24,140 nucleotides of DNA from Planctomycetaceae bacterium UBA4732 (GCA_002404095.1 DHJA01000150.1:9899-34038), one strand, 5' to 3'; counted from the stretch's first letter, positions 6,891 through 14,957 are shown. Translations and numbers: made by a program. The notes: generated by a model from the letters alone, not told the origin.

Positions 6891-7406
6891 ATGGCGACCC
6901 CTGACGATTGTGTGAACGACGTCTTTCTTCCAGGTGGACGGCTTCGCCTCGAATTGCTGACCGATACGGCTCTCGAGGCCATGAAGGAGTCGATTCGCCT
7001 GGCGCGGGAAACCCGTTGGGACAGCGTCCGCAGTCCGCACGTCTTCATGGGACTGTTGTCCGTGCCGGACGCCAGCATTTCCAACTGGGGCGAACGCCTT
7101 CAGGCCGACCTTACCAAACTCCTTGGCCAATTCCAGGAGCTATTCCATCAGGACGAAGGCGAGGAGGAAGCCGTCCTGGTGCTTAACCGCGAATTTCTCT
7201 CCGACAACGTCCTGCGTCTGCTGCGCGAAGCCTTCAACCGCGCGGTTGATCATCGTCGCGCCAAGATCACGCCGATGGACCTACTTATCAGCCTGCTGAC
7301 GTCGCCCAACAGCATCGTGGCCGAATGTTTTGAGCGCATCGGCGTCACCGCCGCCAAGCTGACGGAGTTGGCCGTCATGGCCGAACACAACGGCCGCGGC
7401 AAATAA
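6891..7406 (+). CDS. Clp N-terminal-domain protein without ATPase module
   Basis: The product is 171 aa. It resembles the double-repeat N-domain of ClpA/ClpB/ClpC. The first repeat is at about residues 20-60 (TDTALEAMKESIRLARETRW then SPHVFMGLLSVPD), and the second at about 100-150 (VLRLLREAFNRAVDHRRAKI then TPMDLLISLLTSPNSIVAECF). No Walker motifs or AAA module follow, so this is a free-standing N-domain, which in Clp proteins binds adaptors or substrates. An acidic linker (DEGEEEAV) joins the repeats. The ATG at 6891 is preceded by AGGG at modest distance. An upstream in-frame ATG at 6759 would overlap the zinc-ribbon gene and adds a tail with no domain character. A role as adaptor or decoy for a Clp machine is inference. 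Confidence 0.78.
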   Translation: MATPDDCVNDVFLPGGRLRLELLTDTALEAMKESIRLARETRWDSVRSPHVFMGLLSVPDASISNWGERLQADLTKLLGQFQELFHQDEGEEEAVLVLNREFLSDNVLRLLREAFNRAVDHRRAKITPMDLLISLLTSPNSIVAECFERIGVTAAKLTELAVMAEHNGRGK

Positions 7407-7460
7407 TCAAACCTTTTCGCGCCTGAATCGTCGGAAGGATAGAACCCGGCGATCACGTTT

Positions 7461-7516
7461 CGTTTAGCCGCGTTTTCGTTTAGCCGCGACCCGAAGGGGA
7501 GCGCGACGCCTAAACG
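7461..7516. repeat. Dispersed repeat, family B (copy 2, with partial duplicate)
   Basis: The full unit CGTTTAGCCGCGACCCGAAG with GGGAGCG after it lies at 7477-7503, and a partial copy CGTTTAGCCGCG lies at 7461-7472. CGTTTAG at 7477-7483 pairs with CTAAACG at 7510-7516, and CACGTTT at 7454-7460 pairs with AAACGTG at 7512-7518. The element fills most of the gap between the Clp N-domain and DUF4139 genes. Confidence 0.78.
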
Positions 7517-7552
7517 TGAAAAGCTCTTGAGTACAAACTGGGGAGTTTCGTT

Positions 7553-9739
7553 ATGAAGCGCTCGTTGACGGTTATTCTGACCGGCGGTTTGGCGGCGGCG
7601 GTTGTCGCCGGCTTTCTCGCCCTTCGTCCAGGAACTTCCGCAGCCGACCCTACCAAGACGAAGGGGTCGCCGGCCGTTCACGTCGCCGCACCTTCGGAAA
7701 CATCGGTGCAATTGCCGATCGGCCAGGTGGTGCTATTCAGCAGCGGCGTCGGTTATTTCCAGCGCGAAGGCACGATCGACGGCGACGCGCGCGTGGACCT
7801 GTCATTCCCCACTCAGGACATCAATGACCTCATCAAGAGCATGGTGCTGCGCGACATGGACGGCGGTCACGTATCCGCCGTGTCGTATGACAGCAACGCG
7901 CCCGTCGAAAAGACGTTGCAGAGTTTCGCCGTCAACCTATCGGCCAACCCGTCCTTCGCTCAAGTGTTAAATCAAGCGCGCGGCGAGAAGATCGAAGTCG
8001 TCTTGCAGCAGGCCAACGCGGCCCAACCCGGCACGATGACCGGCGCCGTTATGGGCGTGGAGAACCAGCGGATCGCGGCCGGCAAGGAGCCTCCGGTGGA
8101 GGTGGAGCAGCTGAACATGTGGTGCGCCGACGGCATGCGCTCGGTGAAATTGGCCGACGTGCAGCGCCTGCGCTTCCTCAACCCCATCATGGACAATGAA
8201 GTCCGCAAGGCGTTGGAGACGCTGACGCTGTCGCACGACACGCAGAAGAAGGCAGTCAGCCTGAACTTCGTCGGCGAAGGCAAGCGCCAGGTGCGCGTCG
8301 GCTATGTCATCGAGAATCCCATCTGGAAGACGAGCTATCGGCTCGTTCTCGGCAAGGCGAAGGAAGACAAGCCGTTCTTGCAGGGCTGGGCAGTCGTCGA
8401 AAACGCCACCGATGAGGACTGGAAGGACGTGCGCATGGCCCTGGTGTCGGGCCGGCCTATTTCCTTCCAAATGGACCTGTATACTCCTCTTTATGTGCCG
8501 CGGCCCACGGTCGTGCCCGAACTGTTCGCCTCGCTCCGGCCCGTCACTTATAGCGGCGACATGAACGCGAAACGCGATCTTGTGTTAAAGAAAATGGAAG
8601 TCCAGGAGGAAGAGTTGGATGAAGCTCGCCGCGGCGGGAAGGGGCGGGAAAAGGCGAAGGACGCGCCGGCGTTCGGCAAGCCCGCCGACGCCAAGTACGC
8701 CACGCAGCTTCGCCAAGCCATCGACGGCAAAATGGACCTGGGCGCGGCCGGCGTTTCAACGATGGCAACGGCGACCAAACTCGGCGACTTCTTCCAGTAC
8801 GCCCTCGACAAGCCGGTCAGCCTACCGCGGCAGAAATCGGCGCTATTGCCCATTGTCAACAAGGACGTGGAGGGCACGCGCGTCAGCATCTACAACGAGC
8901 GAACGCAAGCCAAGTTCCCGCTGCTGGGCCTCAAGTTCAAGAACACCAGCGGCCTGCATCTGTCGCAAGGACCAATTACGGTCTTTGAAGGCTCCAATTA
9001 CGCCGGCGATTCGCGTATCCTCGACGTGGAACCCAACGAAGAACGGCTGCTCTCTTACGCCGTGGACCTCGGCACGGAAGTGAACCCGGTACTGGCGAGC
9101 GACAACGGCCGGCTCACGACAATTAAGGTCGTGACAGGCATCCTTTACAGCACCACGAAGCTGCGCGAGACGAAGACTTACACGATCGTCAATCGCAACG
9201 ACGCCGAGCGGTTGGTGCTGGTCGAACATCCCGTCCGCAATGACTTCCATCTGACCGATGACACGAGCAAGCCGGCCGAGACCGCCAGCGACGTTTATCG
9301 CTTCGAGGTCAAGGTTCCCGCCGGCAAAACCGCGACGCAGGTGGTGACGGAAGAGCGCGTCATCGGTTCGCAAGTGCAACTGACCAACAGCAACGACGAC
9401 CAAATGCGTATTTTCATCAACAGCACGGTCAGCAGCCCGAAGGTCAAGGAGGGGTTGAAACAGGGAATTGCCTTGCGCTGGGCGTTGAACAAGACGCAGC
9501 GCGACATCGCCGACCAGCAACTCCAGCTCAAGACGATCACGGACGATCAGGCGCGGCTCCGGGCAAATCTCAAAGAGATGCCGCCGACGGCGGCCGCCTA
9601 CAAGCGTTACCTGGACAAGTTCGACCAACAGGAGACGCAGATCGAGACGTATCAAGCGGACATCAAGAAGATGCAGGAAACCGCGCATCAACAGCAGAAG
9701 GAGTTCGAGGACTTCCTCAACAACTTCTCCGCCGAGTAA
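7553..9739 (+). CDS. DUF4139 domain-containing secreted or membrane-anchored protein
   Basis: The product is 728 aa. Residues 1-30 are a signal peptide or membrane anchor (LAAAVVAGFLAL). An N-terminal domain begins with GQVVLFSSGVGYFQREG near residue 60. The DUF4139 core starts near residue 246 (VRVGYVIENPIWKTSYRLVLG) and includes WAVVENATDEDWKDVRMALVSG, which is typical of the family. A charged Lys/Glu-rich insert lies near residues 345-375. The last 80 residues form a coiled coil (QRDIADQQLQLKTI and DKFDQQETQIETYQADIKKM). Proteins of this type are thought to act in the envelope; none is well characterised biochemically. GGGAG lies 8 nt before the ATG. The gene is probably monocistronic and converges on the phosphodiesterase gene. 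Confidence 0.85.
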   Translation: MKRSLTVILTGGLAAAVVAGFLALRPGTSAADPTKTKGSPAVHVAAPSETSVQLPIGQVVLFSSGVGYFQREGTIDGDARVDLSFPTQDINDLIKSMVLRDMDGGHVSAVSYDSNAPVEKTLQSFAVNLSANPSFAQVLNQARGEKIEVVLQQANAAQPGTMTGAVMGVENQRIAAGKEPPVEVEQLNMWCADGMRSVKLADVQRLRFLNPIMDNEVRKALETLTLSHDTQKKAVSLNFVGEGKRQVRVGYVIENPIWKTSYRLVLGKAKEDKPFLQGWAVVENATDEDWKDVRMALVSGRPISFQMDLYTPLYVPRPTVVPELFASLRPVTYSGDMNAKRDLVLKKMEVQEEELDEARRGGKGREKAKDAPAFGKPADAKYATQLRQAIDGKMDLGAAGVSTMATATKLGDFFQYALDKPVSLPRQKSALLPIVNKDVEGTRVSIYNERTQAKFPLLGLKFKNTSGLHLSQGPITVFEGSNYAGDSRILDVEPNEERLLSYAVDLGTEVNPVLASDNGRLTTIKVVTGILYSTTKLRETKTYTIVNRNDAERLVLVEHPVRNDFHLTDDTSKPAETASDVYRFEVKVPAGKTATQVVTEERVIGSQVQLTNSNDDQMRIFINSTVSSPKVKEGLKQGIALRWALNKTQRDIADQQLQLKTITDDQARLRANLKEMPPTAAAYKRYLDKFDQQETQIETYQADIKKMQETAHQQQKEFEDFLNNFSAE

Positions 9740-9754
9740 TTGGTACTAATAAAA

Positions 9755-9904
9755 TGGCGAGCCGGGCGCTTACCGGTAGTTTCAAAATACTCCAGGAACG
9801 CCAATCTCCTGATCGGCGAGACGGGAAAAGACGCCAATCGGGAGATTGGAGTTCCCAGGTGCCTGCCGCATTTTGAAACTACTGTTACGCGGCGCAGCTC
9901 GCCA
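9755..9904. repeat. 150-bp imperfect palindrome (MITE-like or bidirectional terminator)
   Basis: The outer ends TGGCGAGC (9755-9762) and GCTCGCCA (9897-9904) are perfect complements. TAGTTTCAAAAT (9777-9788) pairs perfectly with ATTTTGAAACTA (9870-9881). Inside, GGAACGCCAATCTCCTGAT (9795-9813) pairs imperfectly with ATCGGGAGATTGGAGTTCC (9838-9855). No target duplication is visible at the ends. It fills the gap between two convergent genes. Confidence 0.75.
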
Positions 9905-9919
9905 GTATGTCAGCCGCTC

Positions 9920-10687
9920 TTAGAACTCGTATACCCGCCCCGGCTCCGCGATGTGAATGTTCGGCAGTCCGCGCCCCATCACTTCCGCGACCGTCTGGTC
10001 ATGCGTTCGCGCCTTCAGATGCACGGCGATCACCTGCACTTCCGATCCGACCTTTGCCGCTTCCTGGTGAAACTGATCCGAAGTCAGATGCCCGGAGATT
10101 TCGGCCAAGGCCGCCATCGCATTGGGGAATGAAGCCTCCAAAAAGACGCCCTTGAGATTCGGCGTCCGCTCAAGGCGTTTCCAGATCGCTTTGGTCGGCG
10201 CTGTGTCCGTCACGACGGCAACGGCCGTTTGCTTACCTTCTATGACGAATGCGAAAGTCGGTACCACGTGATCGATTCCCACCGGCGTAATGCGCAATCC
10301 CTCCACCTCGACCGTTCTGTTTTCCTCCAGCAGCGATAGCCGTAGGAAAGGCGGCGTGCGCTCGCGTGAGATGCGGATGAAGTCGGGCATCATGCGGTCA
10401 TTGAACATATCTTTTTGCAGGCAATCCAACACCGCCGCGCTGCCGTGAATGACGACGCCTTCGGGATGGACGCCGTATACATTTTCGAGGAAAATAGGCA
10501 GCGACGCGGTGTGATCGAGGTGCGTATGCGTCAGAAAAACATGGCGGACGCGCCCTTGGCCCGCGAGGTCGCCGTGAAAACCCAGGCCGCCGGCGTCGAT
10601 GGCGACGACTTCGTCGATCACGTAGCTCGACAGGTAGTGATAGGATCGCTCAACGCCGCTCGCCGACGGGACCAACACGACTTTCAT
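9920..10687 (-). CDS. Class II cyclic-nucleotide phosphodiesterase (metallo-beta-lactamase fold)
   Basis: The enzyme would hydrolyse a 3',5'-cyclic nucleotide to the 5'-monophosphate. The product is 255 aa. The metal motif THTHLDHTASLP holds H54, H56, D58 and H59 and fits the class II phosphodiesterase signature (HxHLDH). Further family marks are H140 (GIDHVVPT), D161 (VVTDTAPT), E184 (FLEASFPN), SGHLT with H200, and VHLK with H223. The GHLT and HLK pair is characteristic of this phosphodiesterase family rather than of generic MBL hydrolases. I chose the ATG at 10687 because AAGG lies 7 nt upstream; a GTG two codons earlier sits too close to that site. It lies 38 bp after the cyclase gene on the same strand, which strongly supports a cyclic-nucleotide substrate. 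No signal peptide is seen, so it is cytosolic. Confidence 0.85.
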   Translation of the reverse strand: MKVVLVPSASGVERSYHYLSSYVIDEVVAIDAGGLGFHGDLAGQGRVRHVFLTHTHLDHTASLPIFLENVYGVHPEGVVIHGSAAVLDCLQKDMFNDRMMPDFIRISRERTPPFLRLSLLEENRTVEVEGLRITPVGIDHVVPTFAFVIEGKQTAVAVVTDTAPTKAIWKRLERTPNLKGVFLEASFPNAMAALAEISGHLTSDQFHQEAAKVGSEVQVIAVHLKARTHDQTVAEVMGRGLPNIHIAEPGRVYEF

Positions 10688-10725
10688 AGTCACACCTTAG
10701 TTTGCGCCGCCGACGAAGGCGACGC

Positions 10726-12543
10726 CTACTTGCTTTCCATTTTGATGACGCCGTCCCAGCCGGCCGGCGGCCCTTCCGGGTGCTGTTTTACGTAATTCGA
10801 TAGGAACTCGGCCGGGCCGTCGTTGCCCAAAAACTTCAAATGGTGCGGCACGTCCGTCCAGCGGCCGGCGGTGAACGCGCCCAGCGCGGCCTCATAGCTC
10901 AGACGATGCGGCTCGCCCAAACCGCCCTGCCCCTGTTCCACCGTCGGCGGCAACAGTTCGCTTACGAGTACCTTCTCGCTCATGCCGTAAGGCTGGAGGC
11001 GCGCGATGCGCCGGCAACGCGACCACCCGGCGCCGCTGGTAGCCAAACGCTGGGCGACCGCGTCGTCGAGCAAGGTCGAAACGCGGAAGCGGCGCGTGAG
11101 GCTTTCTAGGCGCGCGGCCCGGTTGACGACGGGGCCGAAGACGCCGACTTTGAATTGGTCGAGTGTGCCGATGCGTCCGGCGATGGCGGGACCGTGCGCT
11201 ATGCCCAGACCACAGGCGAAGCCAGCCAGCCGATGGCCCGGCTGCCGCGCCACGTGCGCGAACCGGCGCCGAATTGTCAAGGCCGCCCGCGCGGCCCGCT
11301 CGATCTGCTCCTCCCCGCCTAAAGGCCAGCCCCAAAACGCCATGGCCGCGTCGCCCTGGAAGTCGCCAATCACGCCGTCATTCTCAACAATGGCGCTCGT
11401 CATAATCCCCAGCGCCTCGCTTACCTTGTCCCAAAGGCTCATCAATTCGGCTTGTCCGCCCTCCACGATCTTGCAGGAGCCGCGCAAGTCGCAAAAGAGG
11501 ACCGTGGCGTTGACCTCGCGCGGCTGAAGCACCTCTTCAATGTTTTGTTTGCCGACGGCGATGAGGACCGGCTGAGAAAGGAACGTCGAGAGGACCGACG
11601 CTCGGTGCTGAAGATGGTGGACTTGCCGCAACGCGCCGAAAACGTCCGCCGTCAATTCGGCAAATTTAAGATCGCTTTTGAGTTGTAATTCCATCGCGGC
11701 GCTGTCCGCCGACCGGGAGTTGTGTTCCATGCCGCCCGCGATGTAAAGACCCCAGCCCGGCGAGGGATCGTCCGGCAGCGGGATGCAGATGGCCCAACTC
11801 GTCTTCGGGTCCACAAGGCTAAATCGCGAGTCTTCCAGCCCCGTTATATCCTGCTTCCAGACGTGCAGTACGCCCTGACGACGATTTTGCAACGCCTCGA
11901 AGACCAGCCGCCGGCTCGGCGCGAGATCCCCTGGCCCGCCGTCTCGGCGATCGGCGTGGAGTACACTCACCTTCGGCTCCGGCGTGCCGTCCGAGAGGCA
12001 GGTGACGATGGCAGCTACCTGGGCGGTAGGGATGCCTTGCAGCAGCACCTGAACGACCCGCTGCTCAAGTTCTTGTTCGCTTGGCGAGTAACGAATGATC
12101 TCGGGAAGAGCGGCCAGCGCTTCCATCCGCTGGTCGGCGTCAACGAAGCGGACTTTACGGAGTTCTTGTCGGCTACAAGTCATCTCCGTCAATTCCGGTC
12201 TTAATGGGGTTGGCTCGGGAATGGGCGCCGAGCCGTCCAGCAGCGCGAACGTGGTGCCGCCGATCACGAAACGTTCGTTAGGCGCCATCGAGAAGTCGTC
12301 GTTCTCGACCGCTTTGTAATAGATGGGGTTCATGGTGGGACGCGGTTCCAGGCGGCGCCGGACGCGCAGCTTGCCGCCTTGCCATAGCAAGGTGGCGTGG
12401 ACGCTGGAAATGAAGCCGTCCCAATCGGCGGCCCAACCGTCCGGCCCGGGCGCGCGGCCGAGCTTGATCTCGACGCCCTCCGGCAGAGGGCGCCGCCAGT
12501 TTTTGGACTCATTTTTCTCGAAGCGTGCTTCCAATTCAGCCAT
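10726..12543 (-). CDS. FHA - GAF-like - class III nucleotide cyclase
   Basis: The product is 605 aa, with no membrane span. Residues about 22-103 form an FHA-like domain (G29-R30, S46-x-x-H49, then a conserved Asn region near N72), which would bind phosphothreonine. Residues about 150-300 look like a GAF-type sensor domain. Residues about 343-530 are a class III cyclase domain: first metal Asp D352 (FCDLRGS), second metal Asp D398 (FQGDAAMAFWG), transition-state N474 and R478 (VVNRAARLE). The position of the adenine-binding Lys, four before D398, is D394, and the Asp/Thr position, seven before N474, is G467. The tail (YEAALGAFTAGRW, then PPAGWDGV) is common in bacterial cyclases. The gene overlaps the kinase gene by 8 bp, with GAGGAG upstream of its ATG, so they are translationally coupled. 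Product specificity is unsettled. Confidence 0.88.
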   Translation of the reverse strand: MAELEARFEKNESKNWRRPLPEGVEIKLGRAPGPDGWAADWDGFISSVHATLLWQGGKLRVRRRLEPRPTMNPIYYKAVENDDFSMAPNERFVIGGTTFALLDGSAPIPEPTPLRPELTEMTCSRQELRKVRFVDADQRMEALAALPEIIRYSPSEQELEQRVVQVLLQGIPTAQVAAIVTCLSDGTPEPKVSVLHADRRDGGPGDLAPSRRLVFEALQNRRQGVLHVWKQDITGLEDSRFSLVDPKTSWAICIPLPDDPSPGWGLYIAGGMEHNSRSADSAAMELQLKSDLKFAELTADVFGALRQVHHLQHRASVLSTFLSQPVLIAVGKQNIEEVLQPREVNATVLFCDLRGSCKIVEGGQAELMSLWDKVSEALGIMTSAIVENDGVIGDFQGDAAMAFWGWPLGGEEQIERAARAALTIRRRFAHVARQPGHRLAGFACGLGIAHGPAIAGRIGTLDQFKVGVFGPVVNRAARLESLTRRFRVSTLLDDAVAQRLATSGAGWSRCRRIARLQPYGMSEKVLVSELLPPTVEQGQGGLGEPHRLSYEAALGAFTAGRWTDVPHHLKFLGNDGPAEFLSNYVKQHPEGPPAGWDGVIKMESK

Positions 12544-14866
12544 GACCCAACCGCTCCTCGCGCCGCAGCAACCAGATCAAGCCCGCCCAGACGCCGCCGC
12601 TGAGCGCTCCGGCGGCGATCAGCATCCATAAGCCGTCGCGGACCATGAACTGACCCAGATCCCCCACCGGCGCCAACACCTCTTCCTTCTTGTGTTCGAC
12701 GATAACGCCCCATTGCGCGCCCAAAGGCCCATCGGCGTCCAATTCCGCATCATTGGGGTTAAAGAATTTATAACCGGCCAGGCGATGGCCGCCCTCATCC
12801 TTCTGGTCAGTCTGGAAAGGATCGTCGAAGGATTCGCACTCGTTCGGTAGCGGATTGGGCTTCAGCCGATCCACCAATTCCCTGTCGAGGTAAGGCGGAT
12901 TGCTGTCGCCGGCCTTCTCAATCACCGCTTCGACGTCGTCATGGCCGCTAGTCTGATGTTTCAGCGCCTGGCCGCGCTGGTTGAAAATGACGATCTTGCC
13001 GTTGTCGATCATCACGTTCTCATGCCAACGACTAAAGTCCTTCCAAGTGAGAACTCCCGCCAGCACACCAACGACTTTGTTATCGGCGTCTGTTACGGGT
13101 ACGGTCACGTACAATAACACTCCCCGGCCCTTTTCCTTGGACAGGATAGGTTGGGAAATGTGCGGGGTCGATACCGGTGCGTAGCGCTCGTCGCGGGGCT
13201 GGTTGCCTCGGCCGCTGAACCAATCCCGCCATGACCAATTCTGCGCCCATATTTTTTCATGTTCCGGAGCAACGTACAGAGGATTCGCGTCGTCCCAATA
13301 GACGTTCATGATAACGAAACCATCCGCGTCGGCGGCGGAAAGGCCGCTAAACGTCGTGTCAATGCCGATGTCCTTGGCGGCGAGTTCCATCCACCGCTTC
13401 ATTTGCTCATCCACGTTTACCTGAGGCATACCCGAGGCGCGCCGCTTCGCCGTCTCAGCGACGATCATGTCGCGCAACTGCATGCCTGATTCGCCTTTAA
13501 GCAATTTTTGCAGATTGGTGATGCGCCGTTTTAGCCCTATCTCCATGCCGTTGGCGAGCAATTGGGCCATAACCTTGTCGCCGTCTAAAACCTGCTTCTG
13601 GAGTGTCTTTTTCGATTCCTCGATCTCCTGGTTGAACATAACTAGACCGGCCAGCGCCATCAACAGTATGACGAGCAATGGGGCGGCCAATCCGTACGCC
13701 AACAGGGGAAGCTGCCGTTGCCGGACGCGGCGCTTTTCGAGCGCGTGCAGGATGGTCTCGGCGCTGGCAATTCGCTTTTTGGGATCTAGTTCCAGACAGC
13801 CATCAATGATCGCGGCGAGCGCCTTGTCCATTCCGGGCAGACGCCGGTGGGCCGTAGGCGTCGGCGTACTGCTGATGCCCTCTCGGTAGCGGCGCAGGCG
13901 ATGATCCAGTTCCACCGTCCCGCTCAACTCACCGCTTAAGGCGAGGTCTTTACGCGGCGGTTGGCCCGTAAGCATGGCGTAAAACAAAGCGCCCAGGCCG
14001 TAAACGTCCCAGCGCGTGTCGGGAATCTTATGACCCAGATCGGCTTGCTCAGGCGCCATGTAGAAAAAAGTGCCCAGGGCGGGCGTGGCGTCGTTGGAGA
14101 GGTGGGCCTGTCCGAAGTCTGCCACCAACGGCCGGCCCAGTGAATCGAGCAGAATGTTGCCCGGCTTGAGGTCGCAATGGCGGACGCCGTGGGCATGTAC
14201 GTAGGCCAACGCCTGCACCACTTCCCTAAAAATGTGTAAGGACTCTTTAAGCGGCATCGGTCCTTTTTCCAGCCGCTGGGCGAGTGATCCGCCGTCCGCG
14301 TAGGACATGATGTAATAAGGCGGATCGGCGTCGGCCACGACGTCCTTGAGGTGGACAATGCCGTTGGCGTCGTCGAGGACGGCGAGTTGCCTGACTTCGT
14401 CCTGGAGCATCTGCCATTGTTGGCCCGTGCCGTGGGCGAAGAACTTGATCGCCACGTGAATGCCGGTGTTCTCCTCGACGGCCAGCCATACTGTGCCGTA
14501 GGTGCCTTCGCCGAGCGGGCGCATCATCTGGTAGCCGGACGCCAACATGCGCTTACTGATCGACTCGGAGAGCAGCCGGTCGGAGAGACGCTGCACTACG
14601 GTCAGTTCGAGACTCTCGGACTGCGGGGGCAAAGCGACGTCCAGCGGCGCCGTGACGCTGTTTCCGCTACTCGGGGTGGGCGGAACCGCGCCGCTCGCGC
14701 ACGGGACGTTAAGCTGCGATAAGGTGCCCGTCAGGTTGTTTGGCGGCGGCAATTCTTTCTCTTTCGACGTGGCGGGGGGAACCGGGCGCGAAGTATCCGC
14801 CATACCGGCGGAGCGTTCTCCGGTCGGCGGTACGTTCGACGAAAAAGAAGAAGGTTGATGTGACAC
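12536..14866 (-). CDS. Transmembrane Ser/Thr protein kinase with extracytoplasmic sensor
   Basis: The product is 776 aa from the GTG at 14866. A Pro/Ser-rich, probably disordered tail precedes a Hanks-type kinase domain (about 110-380): Gly loop GEGTYG (119-124), VAIK Lys141, E157, HCDLKPGN with D232 and N237, DFG D250, APE 271-273. The catalytic-loop Arg is replaced by Cys231, so it is a non-RD kinase. One membrane span lies at about 387-411. A sensor of the dCache/CHASE kind follows (about 412-737, with LLYVTVPVTDADNKVVGVLAGVL and GKIVIFNQRGQ), then a second span at 742-767 and a short basic tail. The kinase is cytosolic and the sensor lies outside. AGGAA five nt before the GTG favours this start; a TTG at 14905 has no ribosome site. 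It heads the operon with the FHA-cyclase and the phosphodiesterase. Confidence 0.92.
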   Translation of the reverse strand: MSHQPSSFSSNVPPTGERSAGMADTSRPVPPATSKEKELPPPNNLTGTLSQLNVPCASGAVPPTPSSGNSVTAPLDVALPPQSESLELTVVQRLSDRLLSESISKRMLASGYQMMRPLGEGTYGTVWLAVEENTGIHVAIKFFAHGTGQQWQMLQDEVRQLAVLDDANGIVHLKDVVADADPPYYIMSYADGGSLAQRLEKGPMPLKESLHIFREVVQALAYVHAHGVRHCDLKPGNILLDSLGRPLVADFGQAHLSNDATPALGTFFYMAPEQADLGHKIPDTRWDVYGLGALFYAMLTGQPPRKDLALSGELSGTVELDHRLRRYREGISSTPTPTAHRRLPGMDKALAAIIDGCLELDPKKRIASAETILHALEKRRVRQRQLPLLAYGLAAPLLVILLMALAGLVMFNQEIEESKKTLQKQVLDGDKVMAQLLANGMEIGLKRRITNLQKLLKGESGMQLRDMIVAETAKRRASGMPQVNVDEQMKRWMELAAKDIGIDTTFSGLSAADADGFVIMNVYWDDANPLYVAPEHEKIWAQNWSWRDWFSGRGNQPRDERYAPVSTPHISQPILSKEKGRGVLLYVTVPVTDADNKVVGVLAGVLTWKDFSRWHENVMIDNGKIVIFNQRGQALKHQTSGHDDVEAVIEKAGDSNPPYLDRELVDRLKPNPLPNECESFDDPFQTDQKDEGGHRLAGYKFFNPNDAELDADGPLGAQWGVIVEHKKEEVLAPVGDLGQFMVRDGLWMLIAAGALSGGVWAGLIWLLRREERLGHG

Positions 14867-14929
14867 AAGAGTTCCTGTTCGCTGGGCCGAGGTGGGCCGG
14901 GCCAAAGCTGGACTCAGTACTCCCTTGCC

Positions 14930-14957
14930 ATCCTAGCCGAACTGGCTCAGGTGTCAA
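14930..14957 (-). promoter_or_regulatory. Sigma-70-type promoter of the kinase operon
   Basis: On the minus strand TTGACA (14952-14957) and TAGGAT (14930-14935) are 16 bp apart. Transcription would start near 14923, giving a leader of about 57 nt to the GTG start. Its position supports the kinase as the first gene of the operon. Confidence 0.55.

Noticed and set aside
8843..9691. 282-aa minus-strand frame opposite the DUF4139 gene
   Set aside because: It is a high-GC shadow frame with low-complexity Leu/Arg/Val content and no motif, while the plus strand has clear domain matches.
9755..9904. Insertion sequence remnant with transposase
   Set aside because: No reading frame with transposase motifs exists inside it and no target duplication is visible; kept only as a palindromic element.
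14867..14905. TTG start of the kinase at 14905
   Set aside because: It has no ribosome site; the GTG at 14866 has AGGAA five nt upstream. The extra residues carry no domain.
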